From Methylobacterium gossipiicola (lineage in GTDB: Bacteria > Pseudomonadota > Alphaproteobacteria > Rhizobiales > Beijerinckiaceae): a stretch of DNA of 64,000 bases. Numbering within the stretch: position 1 is the first letter of the stretch; every line of letters begins with the position of its first letter. This document shows, in pieces, positions 43,329-51,728 of this stretch. The position numbers and the translations under genes are program-made. The notes beneath the pieces were generated by a model that ran no database searches, had not been told where the DNA came from, and worked only from the letters and a program-made list of their open reading frames with translations. The stretch lies in assembly GCF_900113485.1 (NCBI RefSeq), contig NZ_FOPM01000015.1, positions 46,654 through 110,653 on the forward strand. Direction: 5' to 3'.

Positions 43329-44533
43329 CCCTGTATCGCCCATCCCCCGCCCACATCGCCGCCGCCACGCGGGGCGCGGACCCGGCCTGCGCCTTCCTGC
43401 ACGATCTCGACGCCCTGCGGCGTCAGGCCGAGACCCTGCGCCGGCCCCTGCCGCCGGGAGTCGATTTCTTCTATGCCGTGAAGGCCAACAACGACCCACG
43501 CATCCTCCAGGCGCTTGCCCCCCATGTCAGCGGCTTCGAGGTCGCCTCGGCGGGTGAAATCCTGCGGGTGCGCGAGGCCGTGGGTCCGCAGGCCCGCATC
43601 GTCATGGGCGGCCCGGCCCGCACGGCGGATGACATCCGCACGCTGCTCGCCCAGGGCGTCGAGCGCCTGCATGTCGAGAGCCTGCACATGCTGCGCCTCG
43701 CCGACGCCGTGGCGCGGGAAGTCGGCACGGTCCTGCCGGTCCTCCTGCGGGTCAACCTTACGGGGCCGGTGCCGGGCGCCACCCTGACCATGGGCGGAGC
43801 CGCGACGCAGTTCGGCATCGAGCAGGGCGCGATTCCGGACGCCATCGCGATCCTGCGGGATTGCCCGGCCCTGCGGTTCGAGGGCTTCCATTTCCACACG
43901 GTCTCCAACGACCGCGACGCCGCCGGCCACGCCGCCCTCTGCGCCGCGCAACTGGCGCTCGCCCGCGACTGGGCCGCGACCCACGGCCTCGACTTGCGGA
44001 TCGTCAACCTCGGCGGCGGCTGGGGGGTCGATTACGCCGACCCGGATTGGCGCTTCGACACGGACGCGTTCGCACGCGCCCTGTTCCCCTTGCCCGATGC
44101 TGCGCCCCGGGTGCAGTTCGAGTGCGGGCGGATCGTCGCCGCCTACCACGCGGCGTATCTGTGCGAGGTCGTGGATCTCAAGCGCGCCCATGGCCGCGCC
44201 TTCGCTCTCCTGCGCGGCGGCACCCATCACTTCCGCCTGCCGAGTTCCTGGGGCCACGACCATCCCTTCGTGGTCCTGCCCCGCGCGGCGTGGCCCCATC
44301 CGTGGCCCCGGCCGGACATCACGGGCGAGCGCCTGACGCTCGCCGGCGAATTATGCACGCCGAAGGATATTCTCGCCCGCGACGTGCGGGTGGAGCGGCT
44401 GCGGATCGGCGACCGGATCGGCTTCCTCATGGCTGGCGCCTACGGCTGGGACATCTCCCACCATGACTTCCTGTGCCACGCCCATCCGCAACGCCTGTTC
44501 TTCGGCGCCGGACCGGACGGGTCCGCCGCATGA
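43325..44533 (+). CDS. sbnH: SbnH-like PLP-dependent decarboxylase
   Basis: A 402-residue fold-III (alanine-racemase-like) decarboxylase. DFFYAVKANNDPRIL (about 45-59) holds the PLP Lys; HFHTVSNDRD, NLGGGWGVDYADPD (about 228-241) and GELCTPKDILA (about 340) are the phosphate-binding loop and substrate sites of the ornithine/diaminopimelate decarboxylase family. SbnH decarboxylates the citryl-diaminopropionate intermediate to the diaminoethane form. It overlaps both neighbours by 4 bases. Confidence 0.88.
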   Translation: MTLYRPSPAHIAAATRGADPACAFLHDLDALRRQAETLRRPLPPGVDFFYAVKANNDPRILQALAPHVSGFEVASAGEILRVREAVGPQARIVMGGPARTADDIRTLLAQGVERLHVESLHMLRLADAVAREVGTVLPVLLRVNLTGPVPGATLTMGGAATQFGIEQGAIPDAIAILRDCPALRFEGFHFHTVSNDRDAAGHAALCAAQLALARDWAATHGLDLRIVNLGGGWGVDYADPDWRFDTDAFARALFPLPDAAPRVQFECGRIVAAYHAAYLCEVVDLKRAHGRAFALLRGGTHHFRLPSSWGHDHPFVVLPRAAWPHPWPRPDITGERLTLAGELCTPKDILARDVRVERLRIGDRIGFLMAGAYGWDISHHDFLCHAHPQRLFFGAGPDGSAA

Positions 44534-44913
44534 GCGATCCGGTCATCCTTCTCGCCCCCTCCGACCTGCGCCCCACGGAAGCGGTCTGCCCCGATCAGGT
44601 CCGCGCGGTGATCGCCCTCATGATCGCCGAACAGGCCTGGACGCAGCCCATCTGCGTCGAGCGCACGACCCTGGCGATCCTCGACGGCCATCACCGCCAC
44701 GCCGCCGCCCTCCAGCTCGGCCTCGCCCGCGTGCCCGTGCGGGCCTTCGATTACGCCGAGGTCGAACTCGCCTCCTGGCGGGCGGACTGGAAGCCGACGC
44801 GCGAAGACGTGTTGCGGCGTGCCCGCACCGGGGCGCTGTATCCGGCCAAGACCACCCGCCACACCTTCGCGCCTTCGGTGGCGACGGCGCTTCCGCTGCA
44901 ACGGTTGATCTGA
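44530..44913 (+). CDS. sbnI: Short SbnI/SerK-like ParB-fold protein (serine kinase?)
   Basis: A 127-residue protein with a ParB/Srx-like core: LDGHHRHAAALQLGLARVPV (about 51-70) is the nucleotide/serine site of SerK and SbnI. YPAKTTRHTFAPSV (about 103) is a further family block. SbnI of S. aureus (about 254 residues, known) is a free-serine kinase that supplies O-phosphoserine to SbnA and also a haem-sensing regulator. Here only the kinase-like part is present, so regulation may be lost. Last gene of the operon. Confidence 0.78.
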   Translation: MSDPVILLAPSDLRPTEAVCPDQVRAVIALMIAEQAWTQPICVERTTLAILDGHHRHAAALQLGLARVPVRAFDYAEVELASWRADWKPTREDVLRRARTGALYPAKTTRHTFAPSVATALPLQRLI

Positions 44914-44962
44914 TCCGCAAGCGATCCCGTACGCTTCGCCCTGTGCGTATGAAAACAACCTT

Positions 44963-44989
44963 TGTTGATGATCTGTGTTGTCATCAACA
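44963..44989. other. Inverted repeat TGTTGATGA / TCATCAACA after the sbn-like operon
   Basis: Perfect 9-bp arms (44963-44971 and 44981-44989) around TCTGTGTTG, in an AT-rich island 50 bases after the last siderophore gene and about 140 before the Mn-catalase gene. TAGTATAGAATAAATATTC follows. It could end the operon or be an operator of the catalase gene; there is no clean T-run. Confidence 0.5.
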
Positions 44990-45130
44990 TAGTATAGAAT
45001 AAATATTCGTTTATATTTTGGCGAACTTCCTCCTGCGCTCTCCGTTGTGACCGTATCGTGTGGCCGTTCGGGCGAGGCATAGCCTTGCGGTTGCTGGCCC
45101 GTCGGCGGCGGATCACAGGGAGTTTCCAGG

Positions 45131-45988
45131 ATGCTCTATCACGACAAGAAGCTGCAATATCCGGTCAAGGTGGAAAGTCCCGATCCCGTCTATGCCCGTA
45201 TGCTCCAGCAGGCCATCGGCGGCATCGAGGGTGAGATCCGGGTGTGCATGCAGTACTTCTTCCAGGCTTGGGGCGCGCGCGGCCCCACGACGAAGTATCG
45301 CGACATGCTGCTCAACACCGCGACGGAGGAGATGGGCCATATCGAGATGCTCGCCACCGCCGTGGCCCTGAACCTCGAGAACGCCCCGACGAAGCTCCAG
45401 GAGGCCGGCGTCGCCGACACGGTGGTGGGCGCCGTGATGGGCGGTGAGAACCCCCGCCACGTCGTCGAGGGCATGCTGCACCGTCACCTGCTCTCGACGG
45501 GCATGGCCGCCCTTCCGGCCAATTGCGAGGGCGTGCCCTTCGACATGAGCCACATCTACGCCAGCGGCAACCTCGCCGCCGACATGTACTGCAACGTCGC
45601 CGCCGAGACGACGGGCCGGGTGCTGGCCGTGCGCCTGTCGAACGCCACCAACGATCCCGGCATGAAGGACATGTGGAGCTTCCTCATCGCCCGCGACGTG
45701 ATGCACCAGCAGCAATGGCTCGCCGTCATCGAGGAGATGGGCGGGAACGAAACCACGCTGCCGATCCCGAATTCCTTCCCGCAGACCGAGGAGCGCACCG
45801 AATTCAGCTACGCGTTCTTCGCCACCGGCGTGGACGGCTCGCCGCCGCCCGAGGGCCGCTTCACCTCCGGTCCCTCCCTCGACGGCAAGGGCACCTTCAG
45901 CGTGTTCCAGAACCGCCCCATGGGCGAGGAGCCCGTGCTCGGCCCGGCCCGGCCCGACAGCGGTGCCCAATCCGAGCAGATGGCCTGA
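45131..45988 (+). CDS. Manganese catalase
   Basis: A 285-residue non-haem di-manganese catalase, degrading H2O2. The four-helix-bundle ligands are visible as GGIEGEIRVCMQYFFQAWGA (Glu near 35), ATEEMGHIEMLATAV (Glu and His near 66-69) and LIARDVMHQQQW (His near 196). GGGAGTTTCC precedes the ATG. It stands alone, with its own AT-rich promoter region, convergent with the response regulator. A Mn enzyme beside an iron-siderophore operon would suit iron-poor, oxidative conditions (inference). Confidence 0.92.
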   Translation: MLYHDKKLQYPVKVESPDPVYARMLQQAIGGIEGEIRVCMQYFFQAWGARGPTTKYRDMLLNTATEEMGHIEMLATAVALNLENAPTKLQEAGVADTVVGAVMGGENPRHVVEGMLHRHLLSTGMAALPANCEGVPFDMSHIYASGNLAADMYCNVAAETTGRVLAVRLSNATNDPGMKDMWSFLIARDVMHQQQWLAVIEEMGGNETTLPIPNSFPQTEERTEFSYAFFATGVDGSPPPEGRFTSGPSLDGKGTFSVFQNRPMGEEPVLGPARPDSGAQSEQMA

Positions 45989-46048
45989 CGGAGACTGGAC
46001 CTCGCTGGTGTTCATCGGGGTCCGCGCCCACCCCGGCGAGGGCTCGGA

Positions 46049-46429
46049 TCAGATGCGCGCGGCGAGGTCGCGCAGCATATGGATGAGTTGGGCGGGCTCC
46101 ACGGGCTTCTCGTGGTGGCGCACATGCGCGAACCGCTGCGGAATCACCGTTCGCTCGTAGCCCGTGGCGAACACGAACGGCACGCCGCGCGCCTCCAGGG
46201 CATCGGCGACGGGAAAGACCATCTCCTCCTGCACGTTGATGTCGAGCACCGCGGCGTCGATGTCGGGTGTGGCGTCGATGAGCGCCAAGGCGGCCCGCAC
46301 GCTCGGCACCGGACCGAGCACCTGTGCCCCGGCATGCTCGAACTCGTTCTGCATGTTCGTGGCGATGAAGTAATCGTCCTCCACGAGGAGGAGGCGGCGG
46401 CCGGTGATCGGCTGGGTGTCGGCATCCAT
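46049..46429 (-). CDS. Single-domain response regulator
   Basis: A 126-residue CheY-like receiver. LLLVEDDYFIATNM carries the acidic pair (about 15-16), AAVLDINVQ the phosphoacceptor Asp (about 63), ATGY the switch Thr region and HHEKPV the conserved Lys. No output domain. It lies 41 bases after the kinase gene on the same strand, forming a pair. Confidence 0.85.
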   Translation of the reverse strand: MDADTQPITGRRLLLVEDDYFIATNMQNEFEHAGAQVLGPVPSVRAALALIDATPDIDAAVLDINVQEEMVFPVADALEARGVPFVFATGYERTVIPQRFAHVRHHEKPVEPAQLIHMLRDLAARI

Positions 46430-46470
46430 GACGACGATCCTTCACGACGGTTGCAAGGGCAGAGAGCGTG

Positions 46471-47208
46471 TCAGGGTCCCTCGAGGAGCTCGTCGAGGGG
46501 GGACGACGCGTCGAGGGGGGAGGGCGCTTCGGCCACGACGTGTCCGATCCGGGCGCTCAAGGGGATGCGGATCGTGCAGCGCAGCCCGTTCGGTTCGTAC
46601 GCCAACACGGTCTGCGCCTCGAGCTCGTAGGCCAGGGTCCGCTCCAGCACCCGCGTGCCGAAACCGGTCCGTGTCGGAGGCGTGACGGTGGCGCCGGTCT
46701 CCTTCCACTCAAGGGTCAGCAGCGGCTCGGCCGATCCCCCGTCCGCCACGGTCCACGCCACCGCCACCCGCCCGAGGGCGCCGCCGAGTTCGCCGTGCTC
46801 GATGGCGTTGCTCGCCAACTCGTACAGGGCGAGGGCCATGAGCTGCGCCGCCTTCTGCCGCAGGAGGATGCGCGGCCCGGAGATCGTGGCGCCGTCTCCC
46901 TCGCGGACGAGGTGCAGTTGCAGGGCGTCGGAGACCATGGTGTGAAGGCTGACCTCGCCCACGGCGTCGATGGCGGTCCGGGCCCGCATCAGGGCTTCGA
47001 GCCGCCCGTCGAGGTGGGTAACGTAGGTCGCGATGTTCTCGGTGGTCTCGGCCGATTGATGGATCACCGCCCGCAGCATCGCCACGGTGTCGCGCAGGCC
47101 ATGACGCAGCCCGTCATGCAGGCCGACCTTGTCGAGGAGCCGGCGCAGCCGCGCATTGTCGCTCTCCAAGGCCGCCAATCGCGCGGCGCTGTCGTCAGGC
47201 TCTGTCAT
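46471..47208 (-). CDS. HWE-type sensor histidine kinase (no sensor domain)
   Basis: A 245-residue protein. A short coiled N-terminus (AARLAALESDNARLRRLL) precedes the dimerisation/phosphoacceptor region with the His in RHGLRDTVAML and the HWE-family LDGRLEALMRARTAI; the ATPase part has ALYELASNAIEHGELGG (N box) and GTRVLERTLAYELEAQT. There is no PAS or membrane part, so input must come from another protein. ATG 47208 is used; 47223 is an alternative. It is paired with the following response regulator. Confidence 0.8.
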   Translation of the reverse strand: MTEPDDSAARLAALESDNARLRRLLDKVGLHDGLRHGLRDTVAMLRAVIHQSAETTENIATYVTHLDGRLEALMRARTAIDAVGEVSLHTMVSDALQLHLVREGDGATISGPRILLRQKAAQLMALALYELASNAIEHGELGGALGRVAVAWTVADGGSAEPLLTLEWKETGATVTPPTRTGFGTRVLERTLAYELEAQTVLAYEPNGLRCTIRIPLSARIGHVVAEAPSPLDASSPLDELLEGP

Positions 47209-47269
47209 ACCGATTTTCCACACCCAGGGCAGGATATACGGAAGGGGCCTTGTTTAGAATAGGTATAAT

Positions 47270-48010
47270 CTAACTACGCATCGGGTCAGGCTCGTTCGGT
47301 TCCATTGTGAAATGGAGGTAGGCCGGATCGAAATGGGCGAGGCGTGCCAATCCTTCGGGGTCGTGCAGGGTGAGTTGCCGGCTGCGCAGGGTGATGAGGC
47401 CGGCCGAGCGCAGATCCTGCAGCGTGCGGTTGATGTGAACGCTGGTCTGACCCAGGGCATCGGCCAGATCGTTCTGGGTGATCGGGAAGGCGCAGGTATC
47501 CCCCTTGGTCAGCCCCACGGCGGAAAGCCGCGCGAACAGCTCGCAGAACAGGTGAGCGAGGCGCTCGATACCCGTGCGGCATCCGAGACTCACCGCCCAT
47601 TCGCGCTGGATCGCGGCATTGGCCAGGGTTTCGCGATGGAGCACGTAATCGAGGTTCTGGCTGCGCGCCGTGAGCTCCTGAATGACCGACCCGCGAATCT
47701 GCGCGAGGGTGACGGGGGTCAGGGCGCAGACGGCATGGTCCATCCGGTCGAGCAGGAAGATGTGGGGATCGCACGGATCGCCTGGCAGGAGCATCGACAC
47801 GATCTGGCGGCGACCATCGGCGAGCTGCTTGTAACGACAGGCCCAGCCGTCGAGGACGACATTGACCGCGCGCGGATCTTCTCCCTCCATGATGATGTCG
47901 GTCCGCGCTGCGATCTGCCGGCGGACGCCAAGGGATTCGGCCAGCCAGAGTCGGTCGGCGTCCGAGAGGGGGCCGTAATGCTGTAGTTTTCGTACGAGCG
48001 GGTCGGGCAT
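47270..48010 (-). CDS. Crp/Fnr-family transcriptional regulator
   Basis: A 246-residue protein: cyclic-nucleotide-like domain (about 20-140; MEGEDPRAVNVVLDGWACRY, SMLLPGDPCDPH) and a C-terminal winged helix (TQNDLADALGQTSVHINRTL, about 178-197). No FNR-type N-terminal Cys cluster is seen, so it is not an oxygen-labile Fe-S sensor. The ligand is unknown. The frame stays open for a further 166 codons upstream; ATG 48010 fits the usual family length. Divergent from the catalase-family gene. Confidence 0.85.
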   Translation of the reverse strand: MPDPLVRKLQHYGPLSDADRLWLAESLGVRRQIAARTDIIMEGEDPRAVNVVLDGWACRYKQLADGRRQIVSMLLPGDPCDPHIFLLDRMDHAVCALTPVTLAQIRGSVIQELTARSQNLDYVLHRETLANAAIQREWAVSLGCRTGIERLAHLFCELFARLSAVGLTKGDTCAFPITQNDLADALGQTSVHINRTLQDLRSAGLITLRSRQLTLHDPEGLARLAHFDPAYLHFTMEPNEPDPMRS

Positions 48011-48382
48011 ACGCTGTTCCCGTGGAAGGATTTCGCGAACGTACTCCCAAACCCCTCCGCTCCTACTCATGTAGGTTAAATTCGGCGTGCCCGTTCTTCG
48101 GGCGGCCGTTTCATGGCCCGGAAGAATGGCGTGATCGCGCGTTGGGCGCGTCCGTCGCCGGGAGTTCGTCGTGGTCGCCGAGGAGGTGACGCCCGGACGC
48201 GATGACTTGGATCGTATCCGGAACTCGCATTGCCGGCGCGCCACGGCCTCCAGATCCCGCAGGTAGACGATGACCGACCGGCGGTCGTCGCCCTTCCGAG
48301 TGCGGGCCAGTTCGACCTTGGCGGTGACGTGTTCGGAGACGGTCTCCCAGAACCGGGATGATCTCGAGGAGGTTTCGGGCAT
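48011..48382 (-). other. In-frame open stretch upstream of the Crp/Fnr gene, possible small gene or extension
   Basis: From ATG 48382, with GGGAG upstream, the frame reads MPETSSRSSRFWETVSEHVT and VYLRDLEAVARRQCEFR, which looks protein-like for ~60 residues. It then becomes Arg/Thr-rich and runs without stop into the Crp gene. This could be a small gene whose stop was lost, a frameshifted remnant, or chance. The rest of the gap to 48739 shows no gene. Confidence 0.3.
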
Positions 48383-48739
48383 GATGAGTGCTCCCGTTAC
48401 CGTGTCAAGTATTCCAGGACGATGCAGGCCGGTGCGGACGATCCGCGTCGCCGAAAGGCGTTGCCTGATGTTTCGATCTTCGTGTCGAATGATTTCGCGA
48501 GCCATCACCTAGGTCAGGGAAACATCGGTTTTTGTCGAAGCGGCGAATGAAACATCCTGTCATCGCGTCGCGCCGGCGCGGAAAGAGGCTTGTCCGCCCC
48601 CGCCACGGGGCGGCGGACATCCCGCCGTAACGTGGGAGGCCGGAGCGGCGCCCTTTCGCCCCTCACGTGCACGTGTTCCCCCGCGCCGGAACGGGCGGCG
48701 GCGCGATCGGTTGGCGCAGCGACACTTGGAGCGTCCCCC

Positions 48740-49822
48740 ATGCCCATCGCCCCCGTTCGCTACAGTTCCGATGCCGAGACCATCGACCCCGACGAAGGCA
48801 GGGTCATCAAGGGCCTGTGCGCGACCTTCGACACGATTCTGGAGCGGACGGCTCGGGATGGGGGCCACGCCGTGCGCGCGGTCCACGCCAAGGCGCACGG
48901 CATCCTGGAGGGCACGATGACCATCTTGGCCGGGCTGCCGCCCGAACTGGCGCAGGGGCTATTCGCGACGCCCGGCTCGCATCGGATCTACCTGCGTCTC
49001 TCCACCAACGCGGGCGATATCCTGCCCGACGCCGTCTCGCTACCGCGCGGTCTCGCCCTCAAGGTCCTGGATGTGCCCGGCGAGCGACTGCCGGAGGCGG
49101 AGGGGACGAGCCAGGATTTCATCATGGTCAACGGCCCGGTGTTCCAGGCCAGGACCGCCGAGGCGTTCCACGGCAGCCTCAAGCTGCTGGCGAAGACCAC
49201 GGACCGGGGCGAGACCCTGAAGGTCGCGGCCTCCAAGGTCCTGCGCGGCGTCAACACGGCACTCCAGGCCGTCGGAATCGAGAGCCCCACGATCGCGGGC
49301 TTGGGGGGCGCGCCGAACGTCGATCCGTTGGGCGAGACCTACTACAGCGTCACGCCGTTCCGATACGGCGACCACATCGCCAAATTCTCCCTCGCGCCCG
49401 TGGCTCCGACCCAGACGGCGCTGACCGGCCGCGAGATCGATGCTTCGGGGCGGCCCGACGCCATTCGAGAGACGGTGCGGGCGGAAATGCGGGGGCTCGA
49501 AGCCGTCTGGGCTTTCCGGGTCCAGTTGTGCCGCGACCTCGCGCGCCAACCCGTCGAGGACCCGACGGTCCGGTGGGACGAGGAGGAGGCACCGTTCCAG
49601 ACCGTGGCGACGGTCACGGTGCCGCCCCAGGACAGCTGGGACCCGGACCGGGTGGCGGCCGTCGACGAGGGGATGCGCTTCGGGGTCTGGACGGGGCTCG
49701 CCGCGCACCGGCCGCTCGGCAACATCAACCGCGCCCGCAACGCGCCGTACCGGCACTCGGCCGCGTTTCGCCAACGCTTCAACGGCTGTCCCATCCATGA
49801 GCCGGTGGGGAAAGGGGCATGA
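48740..49822 (+). CDS. Catalase-family (haem catalase-related) protein
   Basis: A 360-residue protein resembling small catalase-like proteins. HAVRAVHAKAHGILEGTMT (about 33-51, catalytic-His region), RIYLRLSTNAGDI, SQDFIMVNGPVFQ (about 124, Asn region) and ETYYSVTPFRYGDHIAKFSL follow catalase fold order. The proximal Tyr of true catalases (R-x-x-x-Y) is not evident by eye, so peroxidase/catalase activity is uncertain. GTTCCC-rich leader; ATG 48740. It overlaps the HAD gene by 4 bases. Confidence 0.75.
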   Translation: MPIAPVRYSSDAETIDPDEGRVIKGLCATFDTILERTARDGGHAVRAVHAKAHGILEGTMTILAGLPPELAQGLFATPGSHRIYLRLSTNAGDILPDAVSLPRGLALKVLDVPGERLPEAEGTSQDFIMVNGPVFQARTAEAFHGSLKLLAKTTDRGETLKVAASKVLRGVNTALQAVGIESPTIAGLGGAPNVDPLGETYYSVTPFRYGDHIAKFSLAPVAPTQTALTGREIDASGRPDAIRETVRAEMRGLEAVWAFRVQLCRDLARQPVEDPTVRWDEEEAPFQTVATVTVPPQDSWDPDRVAAVDEGMRFGVWTGLAAHRPLGNINRARNAPYRHSAAFRQRFNGCPIHEPVGKGA

Positions 49823-50526
49823 TTCCGACGACCGATTCCCGCCCGGGCGTCGTCCGCCCGAAGGTGGTGACCTTCGACATCATCGGAACGGTCTTCAGCC
49901 TCGAACCCCTGCGCGTCGCCCTGGTCGAATTGGGCTTGTCCGCGGCATCCGTGGAGTTCCTTTACACCGCGACCCTGCGGGACGCCTTCGCCCTCGCGGT
50001 GACGGGCGGCTTCGCGCCCTTCCGCGCCGTGATGGCCGGGTGTCTCGACGAGGTGCTGGCCCGCGAGAGCGTGGCGGCTTCGGCGGAAGCGAAGCGGGCG
50101 GCGCTCGACCGAATGGCGCGCCTGCCGCCGCACGACGATGCCGGGGCGGCGTTCGCGGCCTTGCGCGCCGCCGGCATCCGGATCTTCGCCCTGAGCAACG
50201 GCGCGGCGGAAACCACGCGGGGGCTGTTCGACACGGCGGATCTCGGCGGCCGCATCGAACGCATCCTCTCCGTCGAGCAGGTCGGGCTGTCGAAACCGAG
50301 ACCGGAAGTCTACCGTTTCGCCGCCGAGACCGCCGGAGTCGCGCCGGCCGAGATGGCCCTGGTGGCGACGCACCCCTGGGACATCCACGGCGCCAAGGCG
50401 GCCGGCCTCGTCGGGGCCTACGTGGCCCGGGGGCTGCCCTACTCGCCCGTCCTGCGGCCGCCGGACGTGACGGGGGAAACCCTGCTGGACGCCGCCCGGG
50501 GGCTCGTGAACCTTCCGGTTGCGTGA
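49819..50526 (+). CDS. HAD-family hydrolase, haloacid-dehalogenase type II-like
   Basis: A 235-residue HAD phosphatase/dehalogenase fold. Motif I VTFDIIGTVFSLEP (nucleophile Asp near residue 19), motif II IFALSNGAAETT, motif III Lys in VGLSKPRPEVY and motif IV region VATHPWDIHGAKAAG are in order. HPWDIHGAKAAG is typical of type II dehalogenases. The substrate is unknown; coupling to the catalase-like gene suggests co-expression. Confidence 0.82.
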   Translation: MIPTTDSRPGVVRPKVVTFDIIGTVFSLEPLRVALVELGLSAASVEFLYTATLRDAFALAVTGGFAPFRAVMAGCLDEVLARESVAASAEAKRAALDRMARLPPHDDAGAAFAALRAAGIRIFALSNGAAETTRGLFDTADLGGRIERILSVEQVGLSKPRPEVYRFAAETAGVAPAEMALVATHPWDIHGAKAAGLVGAYVARGLPYSPVLRPPDVTGETLLDAARGLVNLPVA

Positions 50527-50571
50527 ACCTCACGCCGCCTCCGATCGGTCCCTTCCGGCTGTCGCGAGTGC

Positions 50572-50600
50572 GGGGGCCTCTCCTTTTCGGAGGGGAAGCC
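50572..50600. repeat. Short hairpin of the CTCTCCT/GGAGGG family
   Basis: GGGGGCCTCTCCTTTTCGGA followed by GGGGAAGCC folds as an imperfect hairpin. Its core is nearly the same as at 6307-6336. It lies between two convergent genes and might also act as a transcription stop. Confidence 0.45.
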
Positions 50601-50642
50601 GGTCGCCTGCCCTCGATCCAAGCTGGTCGACCGGAAGCGGGA

Positions 50643-51728
50643 TCAATCCTGGAAGCACAGGGTCGCCCGCGTGCCCGGGCCGGGAGCGTCGTAGACCACG
50701 GCGGAGCGCAGGTTCGTCGCCATGGCCTTGACGATGCGGGAGCCCAAACCGGTGCCCCGGGGCTGGCCCACGCCCGTCCACCCCACGCCATCATCCTCCA
50801 CCGTCAGGCGAAGGGCGTCCGCGCCGTGTCGCCCGAGGGCGACGCGGATCTCGCCGGGGGTCCCGGGCGCATAGGCGTACTTGTAGGCGTTGGTCACGAG
50901 TTCGGTGACGATGACCCCGAGGGACACCGTCTTGTCGGTGGCGAGCCGCACGGGCTCCACCGCCAGCCGGATGGCGTGGTCGCGGCCGGCGGCCTTCATG
51001 GCGGCCTGCAACTCCTCGACGAGGCTCGACAGGTAGGCGTCGAGTTCCACGGCCTCGACGTCGTCGGAAGTATAGAGGCGGCGATGGATGCCCGCGATGG
51101 CCTGGATGCGGGCCTGCATCTCGATGAGCGCGGCTTTGGCCGCCGGGTCCGCGACGGCGTTGGTCTGCATGTGGGCGAGGGCCGCCACCAGGGCCAGGGA
51201 GTTGGCGACGCGGTGATTGACCTCACGGAGCAGGATCTCGGCGCGGTCGCGAGCTTCGCGCACAGCCTGATCCGCCCGCTCCTTGTCGCGCCGGAGGGTC
51301 TCCTGACGCAGGGCCGTATCGATGGCCTCTCCGAGGAGTTCCCGGAACTGTCCCTGGACATCCTTCCAGACGTAATCGACGGCCCCGGCCTTGAGGGCCG
51401 CCACGGCGACGCGGCTGTCCTCGGAGCCCGTCACGTAGATCACCGGCGGCGCGTCGGGCAGGGCCCGGATGGCCGGCAGCACGTCGAGGCCCGTCTGGCC
51501 CGGCATGTGATGGTCGAGGGCGACGACGTCGATCCCGCCCGCCCCCAAGCGCGCCAGCCCGGCCTCGCCGTCGGGGGCGAGTTCGACGGCGTAGCCGCGC
51601 GTGCGCAAGGCCCGCTGCACCAGCCGCCCGAGGCCCGGATCGTCGTCGACGTAGAGGATGCGCGGGGCCGTCCCCGCCTCGGGGACGGGCGCGGAGGGCG
51701 ATGCCTCTGGGGACTCGTCGCCATTCAT
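50643..51728 (-). CDS. Receiver-HisKA_2 hybrid histidine kinase
   Basis: A 361-residue protein: an N-terminal receiver (RILYVDDDPGLG; phosphoacceptor Asp in VVALDHHMPGQ, about 71) followed by a HisKA_2-type kinase with REVNHRVANSLALVAALAH (His near 176) and an ATPase domain (VTELVTNAYKYAYAP; VEDDGVGW; GTGLGSRIVKAM). The receiver-first layout suggests it is controlled by phosphorylation from the kinase encoded upstream. ATG overlaps the end of the single receiver gene by 4 bases. Confidence 0.87.
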   Translation of the reverse strand: MNGDESPEASPSAPVPEAGTAPRILYVDDDPGLGRLVQRALRTRGYAVELAPDGEAGLARLGAGGIDVVALDHHMPGQTGLDVLPAIRALPDAPPVIYVTGSEDSRVAVAALKAGAVDYVWKDVQGQFRELLGEAIDTALRQETLRRDKERADQAVREARDRAEILLREVNHRVANSLALVAALAHMQTNAVADPAAKAALIEMQARIQAIAGIHRRLYTSDDVEAVELDAYLSSLVEELQAAMKAAGRDHAIRLAVEPVRLATDKTVSLGVIVTELVTNAYKYAYAPGTPGEIRVALGRHGADALRLTVEDDGVGWTGVGQPRGTGLGSRIVKAMATNLRSAVVYDAPGPGTRATLCFQD

